This document shows, one piece after another, positions 1 to 6,196 of a stretch of DNA of 7,062 nucleotides. The translations under genes were made by a program, and so were the position numbers. Positions within the stretch are counted from its first letter, which is position 1. Every line of letters starts with the position of its first letter. The stretch spans positions 1 through 7,062 of the forward strand of contig LKUH01000077.1 of NCBI GenBank assembly GCA_001412425.1. Reading direction: 5' to 3'. Source of the stretch: Candidatus Cloacimonas sp. SDB (lineage in GTDB: Bacteria; Cloacimonadota; Cloacimonadia; Cloacimonadales; TCS61). The notes under the pieces were generated by a model, which was not told the origin of the DNA, did no database searches, and was given only the letters and a program-made list of their open reading frames with translations.

Positions 1-18
1 ATTTATCAAAAAAAAGAA

Positions 19-71
19 CACAGATGGCACGGATATTAATTTTTCAAATAAAAAAATTCGTGTAATCCGTG
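19..71. repeat. Imperfect palindrome (dispersed-repeat-like hairpin) in the porin leader
   Basis: The arms CACAGATGGCACGGAT (19-34) and ATTCGTGTAATCCGTG (56-71) pair over 16 positions with two mismatches if two G-T pairs are allowed, around a 21-nt AT-rich loop. The CACGGAT / ATCCGTG word is typical of short palindromic repeats scattered between genes in many FCB-group genomes; that is general recollection, not a search result. It ends 9 nt before the Shine-Dalgarno of the porin gene, so if transcribed it would form a hairpin in the 5' leader. It has no U-run and is not a convincing terminator. The rest of 1-96 is A-rich with no gene. Confidence 0.5.
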
Positions 72-96
72 AGCAAAAAAAAAGGAGAAAAAAATT

Positions 97-1251
97 ATGA
101 AATTATTAACAATGATCACATTAGTACTAATTTTGCAGATGAGTTTGTTTGCAGAATTTGAATTGCCTGAAATTCATACAAATATAGTCATTCAGGCTGA
201 ATCGTATTTTGGAGATAACGATGTTGTTCAGGATTCATCTTACGGCGGAGATTTTGAGAATACGATCTATACGGTTCCTGTAAACAAATTTGCAGTGCGC
301 AGTGCAACAATTGAAGCAGAAGGCAAATTCAAAGAAAAAATCGAATATAATATGGAAATTGGGATGGCAACCTGCACTGGCGGACTTGGAATCAATGTTC
401 TGCTTATGGAAGCAGGTCTGTTTTACAAACCGAATAAGTTTATGAAAATCGGTTTTATGAAAGGTCATATTATGCGAGGGTTTGAGATGCACAATGAATG
501 CGTCGGTGTTCTCACGGCAGAGAAAGCACATTTTCTCGATGTTTTCAAAAACCAGTGTCATCCGACAGGTCTTATCTTTGAAGCAGATTATGATTTTACG
601 GAAACGATGGGATTTGAAACGCAGATCGGCATTTTAAACGGACCGAAGGAAGAGTCTTTTGATACGGAATATGACAGAAATATCGGCTTGATTTTCCGAA
701 CTCCCTTGCCGGGTTTGTCGGTAGGCGGATATTATAATTTGATCAAGCAGGACTTGGGAAATATCAATCAAGAAACAAATATGCCTATTTATGAGAAAGG
801 TAACAGATTCGGTTTCGGAGCCGATTTTGATTTCAATAATATTTTCCTTCGCGGAGAATATTATGCTGGAAAAGGTTTTACAGGAAGCCTTATTCCTGAA
901 ATAATCAAACCTGCTGATGATCTTGAAATGAATGCGTTTTATATTGAGGGAGCATACACGATCAAAACGAACAGCGAAACAATTCCTTATATCCAACCTT
1001 ATGTAATGTATCAATCGTGGAACAAAGCTGCTGATCTCGATGCTTTTTATTGGAATGATCCGGCAACTACAATTGATGATAATATCTTATGCGAAAATTT
1101 CGTTTCTAACTATCTAACTGCCGGCATTACTTTCGGATTAGATGAAGAACACACAAAACTTAAAATCGATTATGAGTTTCCTGTAACTGTTCCGGATAAC
1201 GAATCAGAAGAAGCCGGAAAACTTATTGTCAGGTTACAGACAGGATTTTAA
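97..1251 (+). CDS. Porin-like outer-membrane beta-barrel protein
   Basis: This 384-residue protein is probably a diffusion porin. It starts with a signal peptide: Lys at position 2, a hydrophobic core over residues 3-18, and likely cleavage near SLFA-E (19/20). The rest shows alternating polar/aromatic beta-strands separated by turns and loops and ends in Phe (VRLQTGF), the usual outer-membrane barrel C-terminus. Residues 66-165 (VRSATIEAEGKF, MEAGLFYKPNKFMKIGFMKG, HPTGLIFEADY) resemble the phosphate-selective porin O/P group, where such strands precede a 'grows-along-a-reference-strand' pattern; the substrate cannot be read from sequence. The ATG has a strong AAAGGAG at 81-87, 9 nt upstream. 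Four cysteines (93, 135, 154, 332) are more than usual for a barrel protein. The next gene follows after 45 nt and is probably co-transcribed. A different barrel family is possible; outer-membrane location is fairly sure. Confidence 0.72.
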   Translation: MKLLTMITLVLILQMSLFAEFELPEIHTNIVIQAESYFGDNDVVQDSSYGGDFENTIYTVPVNKFAVRSATIEAEGKFKEKIEYNMEIGMATCTGGLGINVLLMEAGLFYKPNKFMKIGFMKGHIMRGFEMHNECVGVLTAEKAHFLDVFKNQCHPTGLIFEADYDFTETMGFETQIGILNGPKEESFDTEYDRNIGLIFRTPLPGLSVGGYYNLIKQDLGNINQETNMPIYEKGNRFGFGADFDFNNIFLRGEYYAGKGFTGSLIPEIIKPADDLEMNAFYIEGAYTIKTNSETIPYIQPYVMYQSWNKAADLDAFYWNDPATTIDDNILCENFVSNYLTAGITFGLDEEHTKLKIDYEFPVTVPDNESEEAGKLIVRLQTGF

Positions 1252-1264
1252 TCAAAAAAAATAT

Positions 1265-1278
1265 CCCGATAAATCGGG
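1265..1278. repeat. Short perfect palindrome CCCGAT-AA-ATCGGG between porin and DNRLRE gene
   Basis: Six-base arms CCCGAT (1265-1270) and ATCGGG (1273-1278) flank AA in the 45-nt spacer between the two genes, a few bases before the AAAGGAG Shine-Dalgarno (1281-1287) of the downstream gene. It is a GC-rich island in A-rich sequence and could form a small hairpin next to the ribosome-binding site. No U-run follows, so it is unlikely to be a terminator. It may be a dispersed repeat or an RNA-stability element. Confidence 0.4.
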
Positions 1279-1296
1279 GAAAAGGAGAAATTTATC

Positions 1297-2184
1297 ATGA
1301 AAACAAAACTATATGCTGCTTTAGCAGTTCTGGTTTTAGCATTTGTATCCATTGCAAATGCAGATACTGTTGCTATCACACCTTGTGATGATATGTACAC
1401 CGATGTAGAGCATCCGACTTTACCACCTACAACTACTGAATTGTGGGTCGCAGAATTTCAACCGGTTGGACATTTTGAGCGGATTATGATCAAGTTTGAC
1501 CTATCTCAATTATTAGATCAGACAATCAATAGTGCAACATTAAATCTGAATCGTTTTATGGGATGTCCGCAGGGCGGAACTACCAGCACGAATTATCATG
1601 CGATTACCGAAGATTGGGATGAGGAAACCTGGAATTCGCATACACACGCACAATATGACAGTTATGTTTGGGCTTCTTATGGTTTCAATGTGAACGGATG
1701 GCACAATATCGATATTACACAGCTTGTCCAGGCTTGGATAAATGAAGATATTGAAAATTATGGACTTCTCATCAGAGCACAAACAGGAAGTAAATTCAGC
1801 AAATTCTATTCAAAAGAACATTCAAATTCAAATCTTCATCCTTACCTGGAAGTCGATTACATTCCGGTAAGTATTGGTGATAATTTGATTCAAGAGACAG
1901 TTATCAATCTACAGAATTATCCCAATCCGTTAAACCCATCAACAACAATAAGTTTTGAAACCACGAATTTACACGAAAATACACGAATTGAAATCTATAA
2001 TTTGAAAGGGCAGAAAGTGAAAAAGTTACTCAGCAAATCAGCAGGTCAGTTCTCAGTAGGAAAACATTCGGTAGTTTGGGATGGAAAAGATGAAAACGAA
2101 AATACCGTCCCTTCCGGAATTTATTTTTATATAATAAATTACGGTAAGAATACAGCTGTTAACAAAATGATCATGATGAAATAG
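1297..2184 (+). CDS. Secreted DNRLRE-domain protein with T9SS (Por) C-terminal sorting domain
   Basis: The 295-residue protein has a clear signal peptide (MKTK, hydrophobic 5-20, likely cleavage ANA-DT at 22/23). Residues about 25-189 match the DNRLRE (disaggregatase-related) fold: an opening beta-strand ending in D, the R62-IMIKFDLS strand, SATLNLNRF, the EDWDEETWNS stretch (105-113), the GWHNIDITQLVQAWI segment (134-148) and YGLLIRAQ. Such domains are carbohydrate-binding or structural parts of secreted proteins. Residues about 206-295 form a T9SS type A sorting domain: NYPNPLNPSTTISF (208-220), KGQKVKKL, VVWDGKDENENTVPSGIYFYII, and the final KMIMMK. Family knowledge implies Sec export, then passage through the outer membrane by the T9SS with removal or lipid-anchoring of the tail. 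There is no catalytic domain, so it is probably an adhesin-like or structural surface protein. The ATG follows AAAGGAG by 9 nt. Probably co-transcribed with the porin gene. Confidence 0.82.
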   Translation: MKTKLYAALAVLVLAFVSIANADTVAITPCDDMYTDVEHPTLPPTTTELWVAEFQPVGHFERIMIKFDLSQLLDQTINSATLNLNRFMGCPQGGTTSTNYHAITEDWDEETWNSHTHAQYDSYVWASYGFNVNGWHNIDITQLVQAWINEDIENYGLLIRAQTGSKFSKFYSKEHSNSNLHPYLEVDYIPVSIGDNLIQETVINLQNYPNPLNPSTTISFETTNLHENTRIEIYNLKGQKVKKLLSKSAGQFSVGKHSVVWDGKDENENTVPSGIYFYIINYGKNTAVNKMIMMK

Positions 2185-2192
2185 GACCATCA

Positions 2193-2233
2193 CTTTACTT
2201 CCTGGATTCATGTTTTGTCTCTGGGAAGTAAAG
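2193..2233. other. 10-bp perfect stem hairpin after the T9SS-protein gene
   Basis: The arms CTTTACTTCC (2193-2202) and GGAAGTAAAG (2224-2233) are perfectly complementary around a 21-nt loop, starting 8 nt after the stop codon at 2184. Only GTTT follows the 3' arm, so as an intrinsic terminator it is weak. It could instead protect the 3' end of the upstream transcript, or allow partial read-through into the small exported-protein gene whose Shine-Dalgarno begins 11 nt further on. Confidence 0.5.
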
Positions 2234-2254
2234 GTTTAGAATCAAGGATAAAAG

Positions 2255-2493
2255 ATGAAAAAAAATGTTTAATTGCAATTATTATGTTATTCATAGGAAA
2301 TATTTATTGTATACCTGATTTTGCTATATATTCTATTGTAGAATTTGAGAAACTAGCGATAAAATATACGAATGCGGATAGTATAGAATTTCTTTTATAT
2401 CCAATTGAAAGGCTTGAATTTTCTGTTTCATCAGGCATTATGAAAGATGATTATGAAGTAGGAATTGGAATTGACTATTTGATATTTGAATAG
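2255..2493 (+). CDS. Small exported protein, start frame-shifted at an A8 tract
   Basis: The best start is ATG at 2255: AAGGA (2244-2248) lies 6 nt upstream. Read literally, that ATG gives only MKKNV and a stop. One extra A in the A8 run at 2258-2265 would instead give a 79-residue protein starting MKKKCLIAIIMLFIGNIYC, a textbook signal peptide joined to the long open frame that ends at 2493. Without the shift the open frame extends back only to a TTG at 2215 inside the upstream hairpin loop, or starts at ATG 2284 in mid-signal-peptide; neither has a good ribosome site. The mature part is short, with strands such as LEFSVSSG and YEVGIGIDYLIF that resemble a fragment of an outer-membrane barrel. 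Function is unknown. The shift may be a sequencing error, phase variation, slippage, or decay. Confidence 0.5.
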
Positions 2494-2516
2494 CGCAAAG
2501 TTTGAAACTGTTAATC

Positions 2517-2562
2517 TCCTCTTGAATAAATTTTTCTATTGTTTTCCAAGAGGATATTTTTT
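2517..2562 (+). terminator. Intrinsic terminator closing the + strand block
   Basis: The arms TCCTCTTG (2517-2524) and CAAGAGGA (2547-2554) are perfectly complementary around a 22-nt loop and are followed by TATTTTTT. It begins 23 nt after the stop of the small + strand gene. The convergent DtxR gene ends at 2575 on the other strand. Read in that direction the same hairpin lacks a U-run, so it terminates mainly + strand transcription. Confidence 0.7.
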
Positions 2563-2574
2563 ATTCGGAATTTT

Positions 2575-3015
2575 TCAACACTTTTCTTTATTACTTAATG
2601 ACTCAATTTTTGCTTCCCATAATTCATTGATTTCATTGTTTTCTTTAAAAAAATCTATTAAATGAAGGAAATTCTGTAGATTTGAGCAGGATATAAAATG
2701 CTCCATTTTACAGGCTATTGTGTCAGAATTTTCTTCGTTAATATGCAGAATACTTTCACAAAATAATTTAAGCGTTTTATGTTTATTTAGAATCCTTCTA
2801 GATAGAATAACACCAGCAGGTTTAAGGGTGATAAATTTATATGGTTCATAGTTTATCAGGTCTTTTTCTGCCAATATTTTCAGTGCTTTAGAAACGGAAG
2901 ATTTTTTTATATTTAGATGTTTAGCAATATCTGTAATGCGAGCGACTTTATTTTTAAGTTCTAAGATATAAATTGCTTCGAGATAATCCTCTAAACTTGA
3001 AGTAATATTTTCCAT
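2575..3015 (-). CDS. DtxR/MntR-family metal-dependent transcriptional regulator
   Basis: This 146-residue protein has the two-domain DtxR layout without the C-terminal SH3-like (FeoA) domain, as in MntR. Residues 1-70 form the winged helix-turn-helix: the SLEDYLEAIYILE opening, ITDIAKHLNIKKSSVSKALKIL (27-48) as the HTH, and a short wing at EPYKFITLKPAG. Residues 75-125 are the dimerisation/metal domain. Likely ligands by alignment are D10, E13, H79, C102, E105 and H106 (ACKMEHFIS); family members use these positions to bind Mn2+ or Fe2+. With metal bound such proteins usually repress uptake genes. No transporter lies nearby, so the regulon is not visible. The ATG has AAAAGGAG (3027-3034) 11 nt upstream, a slightly long spacing. 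It is convergent with the + strand block, and its upstream region faces the TIR/type IIG operon. Family assignment is confident; metal choice is not. Confidence 0.9.
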   Translation of the reverse strand: MENITSSLEDYLEAIYILELKNKVARITDIAKHLNIKKSSVSKALKILAEKDLINYEPYKFITLKPAGVILSRRILNKHKTLKLFCESILHINEENSDTIACKMEHFISCSNLQNFLHLIDFFKENNEINELWEAKIESLSNKEKC

Positions 3016-3031
3016 ATTTTTTAATTCTCCT

Positions 3032-3047
3032 TTTGGATTACTCCAAA
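3032..3047. promoter_or_regulatory. Candidate operator palindrome TTTGGA-TTAC-TCCAAA for autoregulation
   Basis: A 16-bp palindrome with 6-bp perfect arms and a 4-bp centre lies 17 nt upstream of the DtxR-family start codon. It touches the predicted -10 box and runs into the Shine-Dalgarno, so a bound dimer would block the promoter. DtxR-family proteins commonly bind such palindromes and repress their own gene. That this protein binds here is inferred from position only. Confidence 0.4.
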
Positions 3048-3074
3048 TAATACTCCCAACTATTGTAAAGTAAA
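3047..3074 (-). promoter_or_regulatory. Candidate sigma-70-like promoter of the DtxR-family gene
   Basis: On the - strand, TTTACT (3069-3074) is a weak -35 box and TATTAT (3047-3052) a good -10 box, with a 16-nt spacer. The expected transcription start is near 3040, giving a leader of about 25 nt with the Shine-Dalgarno. AT-rich DNA produces such matches by chance; support comes from the position and the overlapping palindrome. Primary sigma factors of FCB bacteria often prefer other spacings, so this is tentative. Confidence 0.3.
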
Positions 3075-3102
3075 AATACGTTTTTATTGATTAGCACAAG
3101 AT

Positions 3103-3175
3103 GCGACTAATGTTTTGCGGCTGCCACGTTCTTTCAGATACCTTCTCGCTTAATGTGGAGCCGCCTGTTAGGGGC
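3103..3175. other. attC-like recombination site (complete imperfect palindrome)
   Basis: Read on the + strand, outer boxes GCGACTAAT (3103-3111) and GTTAGGGGC (3167-3175) pair at 7 of 9 positions, counting one G-T. An unpaired spacer follows (five bases on one side, CT on the other). The inner boxes GCGGCTGCCACGTT (3117-3130) and AATGTGGAGCCGC (3152-3164) pair over 13 bp with a single extrahelical base (G3123). A 21-nt loop closes the fold. This is the layout of an integron attC site: R boxes with GTTRRRY-like core, unpaired central spacer, L boxes with an extrahelical base, variable terminal structure. The length, 73 nt, is within the usual range. It is a GC-rich island in AT-rich DNA, and its core lies 2 nt past the type IIG stop codon. 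Orientation is ambiguous: the extrahelical base and the intact GTT favour + orientation, whereas the fit to the genes favours -. Confidence 0.55.
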
Positions 3176-3179
3176 TTCG

Positions 3180-6179
3180 TTATCCTTTTTCAACAATCTC
3201 GATTTCCTCTTTGGTTAAACCGTAAAGTTCATAAACCATCTGATCTATTTCTTTGTCGGTTTTGTCGATTTGCCTTTGTAATTCATTAATTTCATCTGTG
3301 TAATTATTAAAATATTTTTCAAATTCATCTTGCTGCGAGAAAGATAATTTTACCTTTTTCTTTTTCAACTCGGAAAGCAAAGTCTTGAAGTCAAAATCAT
3401 AAAAGTTTTGTATCTTTTTGCCTAACTTTTCAATCTCAAAATTGGTTTCAAGACGATGCAGGAAATTGTTAATTTTATCATGTTTTTGTTTAGTTAAGTA
3501 AAGCATTAAATCTGCTTTTTCAATAAATGGTTGTTGAGATTCGATGGGTATTACAGAAATTGGAATTTCAATTAACTGAGATTTTTTGATTTTTGGAAAC
3601 AATGTCTTATTGTCACTAAATAACTTGTTCCAGTAATATTTTATAATTTTCGAATTTAATAGAAGGAAAATGTACTCTAAAACAAAATCATTACAATTCT
3701 CTTTTATAATTAAATTGTATATTGTATTTAGAGTATAAAATTGTTCTTTATCAATTATAGAAACAGGAGTACTACCGATTTGACGAATTAAGATTTTCGA
3801 TTTTAAAAAAAACTTTTCATCCCTTTTTCTGTGAAGCCAATCTCCATAAGAAATGTATTTATTTCTCCAGTTAATATGATATGGATCAAAGTCTTTGCCA
3901 TCAATTGCTTTTTTGAAAGTTTCGTTTTGTTTAAAATTTGAAATATATTTTTCTTTAAAATCTTTGCTATTACCAGAACCTCCAATTTGAATACCAATAC
4001 AAATATCCGCAATTTCATTTAGTTTTGCAGTATTATTATTGATTTTCCTTAAAACATTTAAATCTTCGTTTGATACATTTATTTGAATTCTACAATAATT
4101 ATCAAGAAGTATTGTCTCGATAGACGTTTTACCAATATACGCATCTTGCTCATCAAATAACAAAATTTTATTATGTTTTTTTAAAGTTGAAGAGCATACT
4201 ACTATGCTTTCAACGTTTGCATCTGGAAAAACATCATCTTTAAAAATTCTAATTTTTTCAATACTAAAGTCATCAATTAATTTTCTTCTTAATAAAGTTG
4301 CATTTTCATTAACGAGAAAAGTGTTTGGAATAATTAGACTAAACATTTTACTACTATTTGTAAGATTTAAGGCTTTAATAATAAATAAAATATATAAGTC
4401 ATATTTGCCGGTTAAGAATGGATAATTTTGTCTAAAGAAATTCTTGTTATCAACTGATAATGACTTTCCTGGAACGTAAGGTGGATTTCCAATCACGACA
4501 TCAAAACCACCTTTTTGCATGATTTCTGGAAATTCGAAGTTCCAGTCAAAAGCTTTATCTCCAGCAATTTGCGGATCATCAATTAATGAATTACCACATT
4601 TAATGTGATTACTCAAATCTGTTAATTTTCTACCATTTTTGGCAGTTTTAAGCCAAAGGGAAAGTTTAGCTATTTCAACAGATTCCTCATTAATATCGAC
4701 TCCATACAAATTATTTTCTAAAACTGCTGTATCAATATCGAAAGCAAAATATTGTCCCTTTCGCAAATCTGTTTTAAACTCAATTATGAAATTGTGTTCA
4801 TCAATTAAGAAATTCAGAGCTTGATTTAGAAATGCACCGCTACCACAAGCAGGATCAAGGATTTTAAGAGATAGAAGCCAATTTTTATAAATTTCGAGTG
4901 TTTCAAATAGTTTCACGCCTTTTAGTGTAAGAGCATTTTTTGATTTCTTAAAATACGTTTCATCTACTTCGATGTTAGTTAAATTCAGTTCTTCTTTTTT
5001 CTCATTACAAAGTGTTCCAATTGTATTTTCAACGATATATTTTGTGATGTAATCGGGAGTGTAAAACACACCTTCTTTTTTTCTTCTTGTTTGTTTTTTA
5101 TCTAAATTTTCTCCGCTGATTTCAGCATTTATTTTTTCAATATCAGTTAAACTGTGTTCAAAAATGTGACCCAGAATATTTACATCAATTTCAGAATCAA
5201 AATCATAATTCGAGAGTTTCACAGAATCATCTATTAATATTTCATCATCAATTTTAACGTTATCTAAAATTTCATCAAATTGGAATAAACCGCCATTATA
5301 AGCATCAATTGAAAGTTTTTCATAACCTTTATTAATGTAACCAAAATATTTTGTAAACAACTTATAAAGGGGAGTGTAAGCATCTAAATCTTTGAGTGTT
5401 TTGTAATCATTGATAATTTTAAAAATTAAATTTGGAGGAATTAAACCTTTATCTTCGCAAAAGAAAATGAATAAAAATCGATCTAACAATTTTTGAGATT
5501 TCTTAAATAAAATCAGTTTATCAATTTGCGGATTATTTTTTATCAAATTTTGGAAAATGTTGTTTCTAAAATCTGAGTAATCGTTATAAAGTTTTTTTGA
5601 AATTAGATCTTCGTGCTGGTTAGATTTTTCTTTCATTAAGTAAGGAATATCATTTAAGATACTGTCTTTACTTAAACAGAGATAAAGGAATTTAAAATCA
5701 TTTTCGGAAAGTTGGAAAACATTAAATTCTTCAAATTCGGTTGCATCATTAATGTATAATCGGATTTTTTCGAAATTTGAAGTTATTACATATTTGCAGT
5801 TTGTTTGATGTGCTTTGTAATTAAATGCTTGTTTTTCAATTGTTTTTAAATCTTTTGTTTTTGTTGATTTTAACTCGATAACTGCAATTGGATTTCCGTC
5901 TTTTAAAATTGCTCCGTCTGCTTTTTCAGCATCGGTTTTATTTTTAAATTCAGTTGTTAAATTGAAATTTTCGAAAGGATTAATTGTATAACCTAAACAT
6001 TGAACAAATAAATCTCTTAAAAATCCTTCTTGATATTGTTCCTCTTTTAGAGCTTTTACTCTTTCTGCCATTTCAAAATCATGAAAATGCTCAGAATATT
6101 TTTTATATCTTTCGTCTATCAAATCGGAGGGTAAATTTTTTAGATATTTTTTTACTATAACTTTTTGGAATAAAGCCAA
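3180..6179 (-). CDS. Type IIG (Eco57I-like) restriction endonuclease-methyltransferase
   Basis: This 999-residue single-chain enzyme should both methylate adenine N6 in one DNA sequence and cut unmodified DNA. The nuclease is at the N-terminus: D88 and IELK (E102, K104) form a PD-(D/E)xK site, with D and E separated by 13 residues. A helical connector spans about 170-365. The methyltransferase follows: EGVFYTPDYITKYIV (369-383), motif I LDPACGSGAF (441-450), acidic motif GVDINEESVEIAKLSLWL (493-510) and catalytic NPPY (565-568) within DVVIGNPPYV. Residues about 700-900 resemble a TaqI-type target-recognition region, followed by a Lys/Glu-rich, probably coiled-coil tail (about 895-985). Length fits type IIG enzymes. 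The start is TTG, supported by AAGGAG 6 nt upstream (6186-6191). It follows the TIR gene by 17 nt. All key motifs are intact, so it looks functional. The recognition sequence cannot be predicted. A BREX PglX is less likely because of the nuclease site. Confidence 0.9.
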   Translation of the reverse strand: MALFQKVIVKKYLKNLPSDLIDERYKKYSEHFHDFEMAERVKALKEEQYQEGFLRDLFVQCLGYTINPFENFNLTTEFKNKTDAEKADGAILKDGNPIAVIELKSTKTKDLKTIEKQAFNYKAHQTNCKYVITSNFEKIRLYINDATEFEEFNVFQLSENDFKFLYLCLSKDSILNDIPYLMKEKSNQHEDLISKKLYNDYSDFRNNIFQNLIKNNPQIDKLILFKKSQKLLDRFLFIFFCEDKGLIPPNLIFKIINDYKTLKDLDAYTPLYKLFTKYFGYINKGYEKLSIDAYNGGLFQFDEILDNVKIDDEILIDDSVKLSNYDFDSEIDVNILGHIFEHSLTDIEKINAEISGENLDKKQTRRKKEGVFYTPDYITKYIVENTIGTLCNEKKEELNLTNIEVDETYFKKSKNALTLKGVKLFETLEIYKNWLLSLKILDPACGSGAFLNQALNFLIDEHNFIIEFKTDLRKGQYFAFDIDTAVLENNLYGVDINEESVEIAKLSLWLKTAKNGRKLTDLSNHIKCGNSLIDDPQIAGDKAFDWNFEFPEIMQKGGFDVVIGNPPYVPGKSLSVDNKNFFRQNYPFLTGKYDLYILFIIKALNLTNSSKMFSLIIPNTFLVNENATLLRRKLIDDFSIEKIRIFKDDVFPDANVESIVVCSSTLKKHNKILLFDEQDAYIGKTSIETILLDNYCRIQINVSNEDLNVLRKINNNTAKLNEIADICIGIQIGGSGNSKDFKEKYISNFKQNETFKKAIDGKDFDPYHINWRNKYISYGDWLHRKRDEKFFLKSKILIRQIGSTPVSIIDKEQFYTLNTIYNLIIKENCNDFVLEYIFLLLNSKIIKYYWNKLFSDNKTLFPKIKKSQLIEIPISVIPIESQQPFIEKADLMLYLTKQKHDKINNFLHRLETNFEIEKLGKKIQNFYDFDFKTLLSELKKKKVKLSFSQQDEFEKYFNNYTDEINELQRQIDKTDKEIDQMVYELYGLTKEEIEIVEKG

Positions 6180-6185
6180 TTATTA

Positions 6186-6191
6186 CTCCTT
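6186..6191 (-). promoter_or_regulatory. Shine-Dalgarno AAGGAG that fixes the TTG start of the type IIG gene
   Basis: AAGGAG lies 6 nt before TTG at 6179 and 5 nt after the TIR stop codon (6197-6199). No ATG in this frame lies near it, and the next in-frame ATG (M37) would cut into the N-terminal region. The short gap suggests translational coupling to the TIR gene, and the weak TTG may keep the enzyme level low. Confidence 0.7.
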
Positions 6192-6196
6192 ATTTT

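Noticed and set aside
235..561. Open frame of 108 codons on the - strand within the porin gene
   Set aside because: It lies antisense to a gene with a signal peptide and barrel signature, has no ribosome site, and its composition (Cys, His and Phe rich) is typical of a shadow frame.
634..1014. Open frame of 126 codons on the - strand within the porin gene
   Set aside because: Antisense shadow with no recognisable domain and no Shine-Dalgarno.
1540..1782. Open frame of 80 codons on the - strand within the DNRLRE gene
   Set aside because: Antisense shadow of a confidently identified gene.
3101..3289. Open frame of 62 codons on the + strand
   Set aside because: It runs through the attC-like palindrome and into the antisense of the type IIG 3' end, with no Shine-Dalgarno and no plausible protein features.
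3803..4018. Second - strand frame of 71 codons within the type IIG gene
   Set aside because: It overlaps in another frame a gene with continuous methyltransferase and specificity regions; AT-rich DNA gives such frames by chance.
4204..4824. Two short + strand frames (4204-4425 and 4639-4824)
   Set aside because: Antisense shadows over the methyltransferase region, without start signals.
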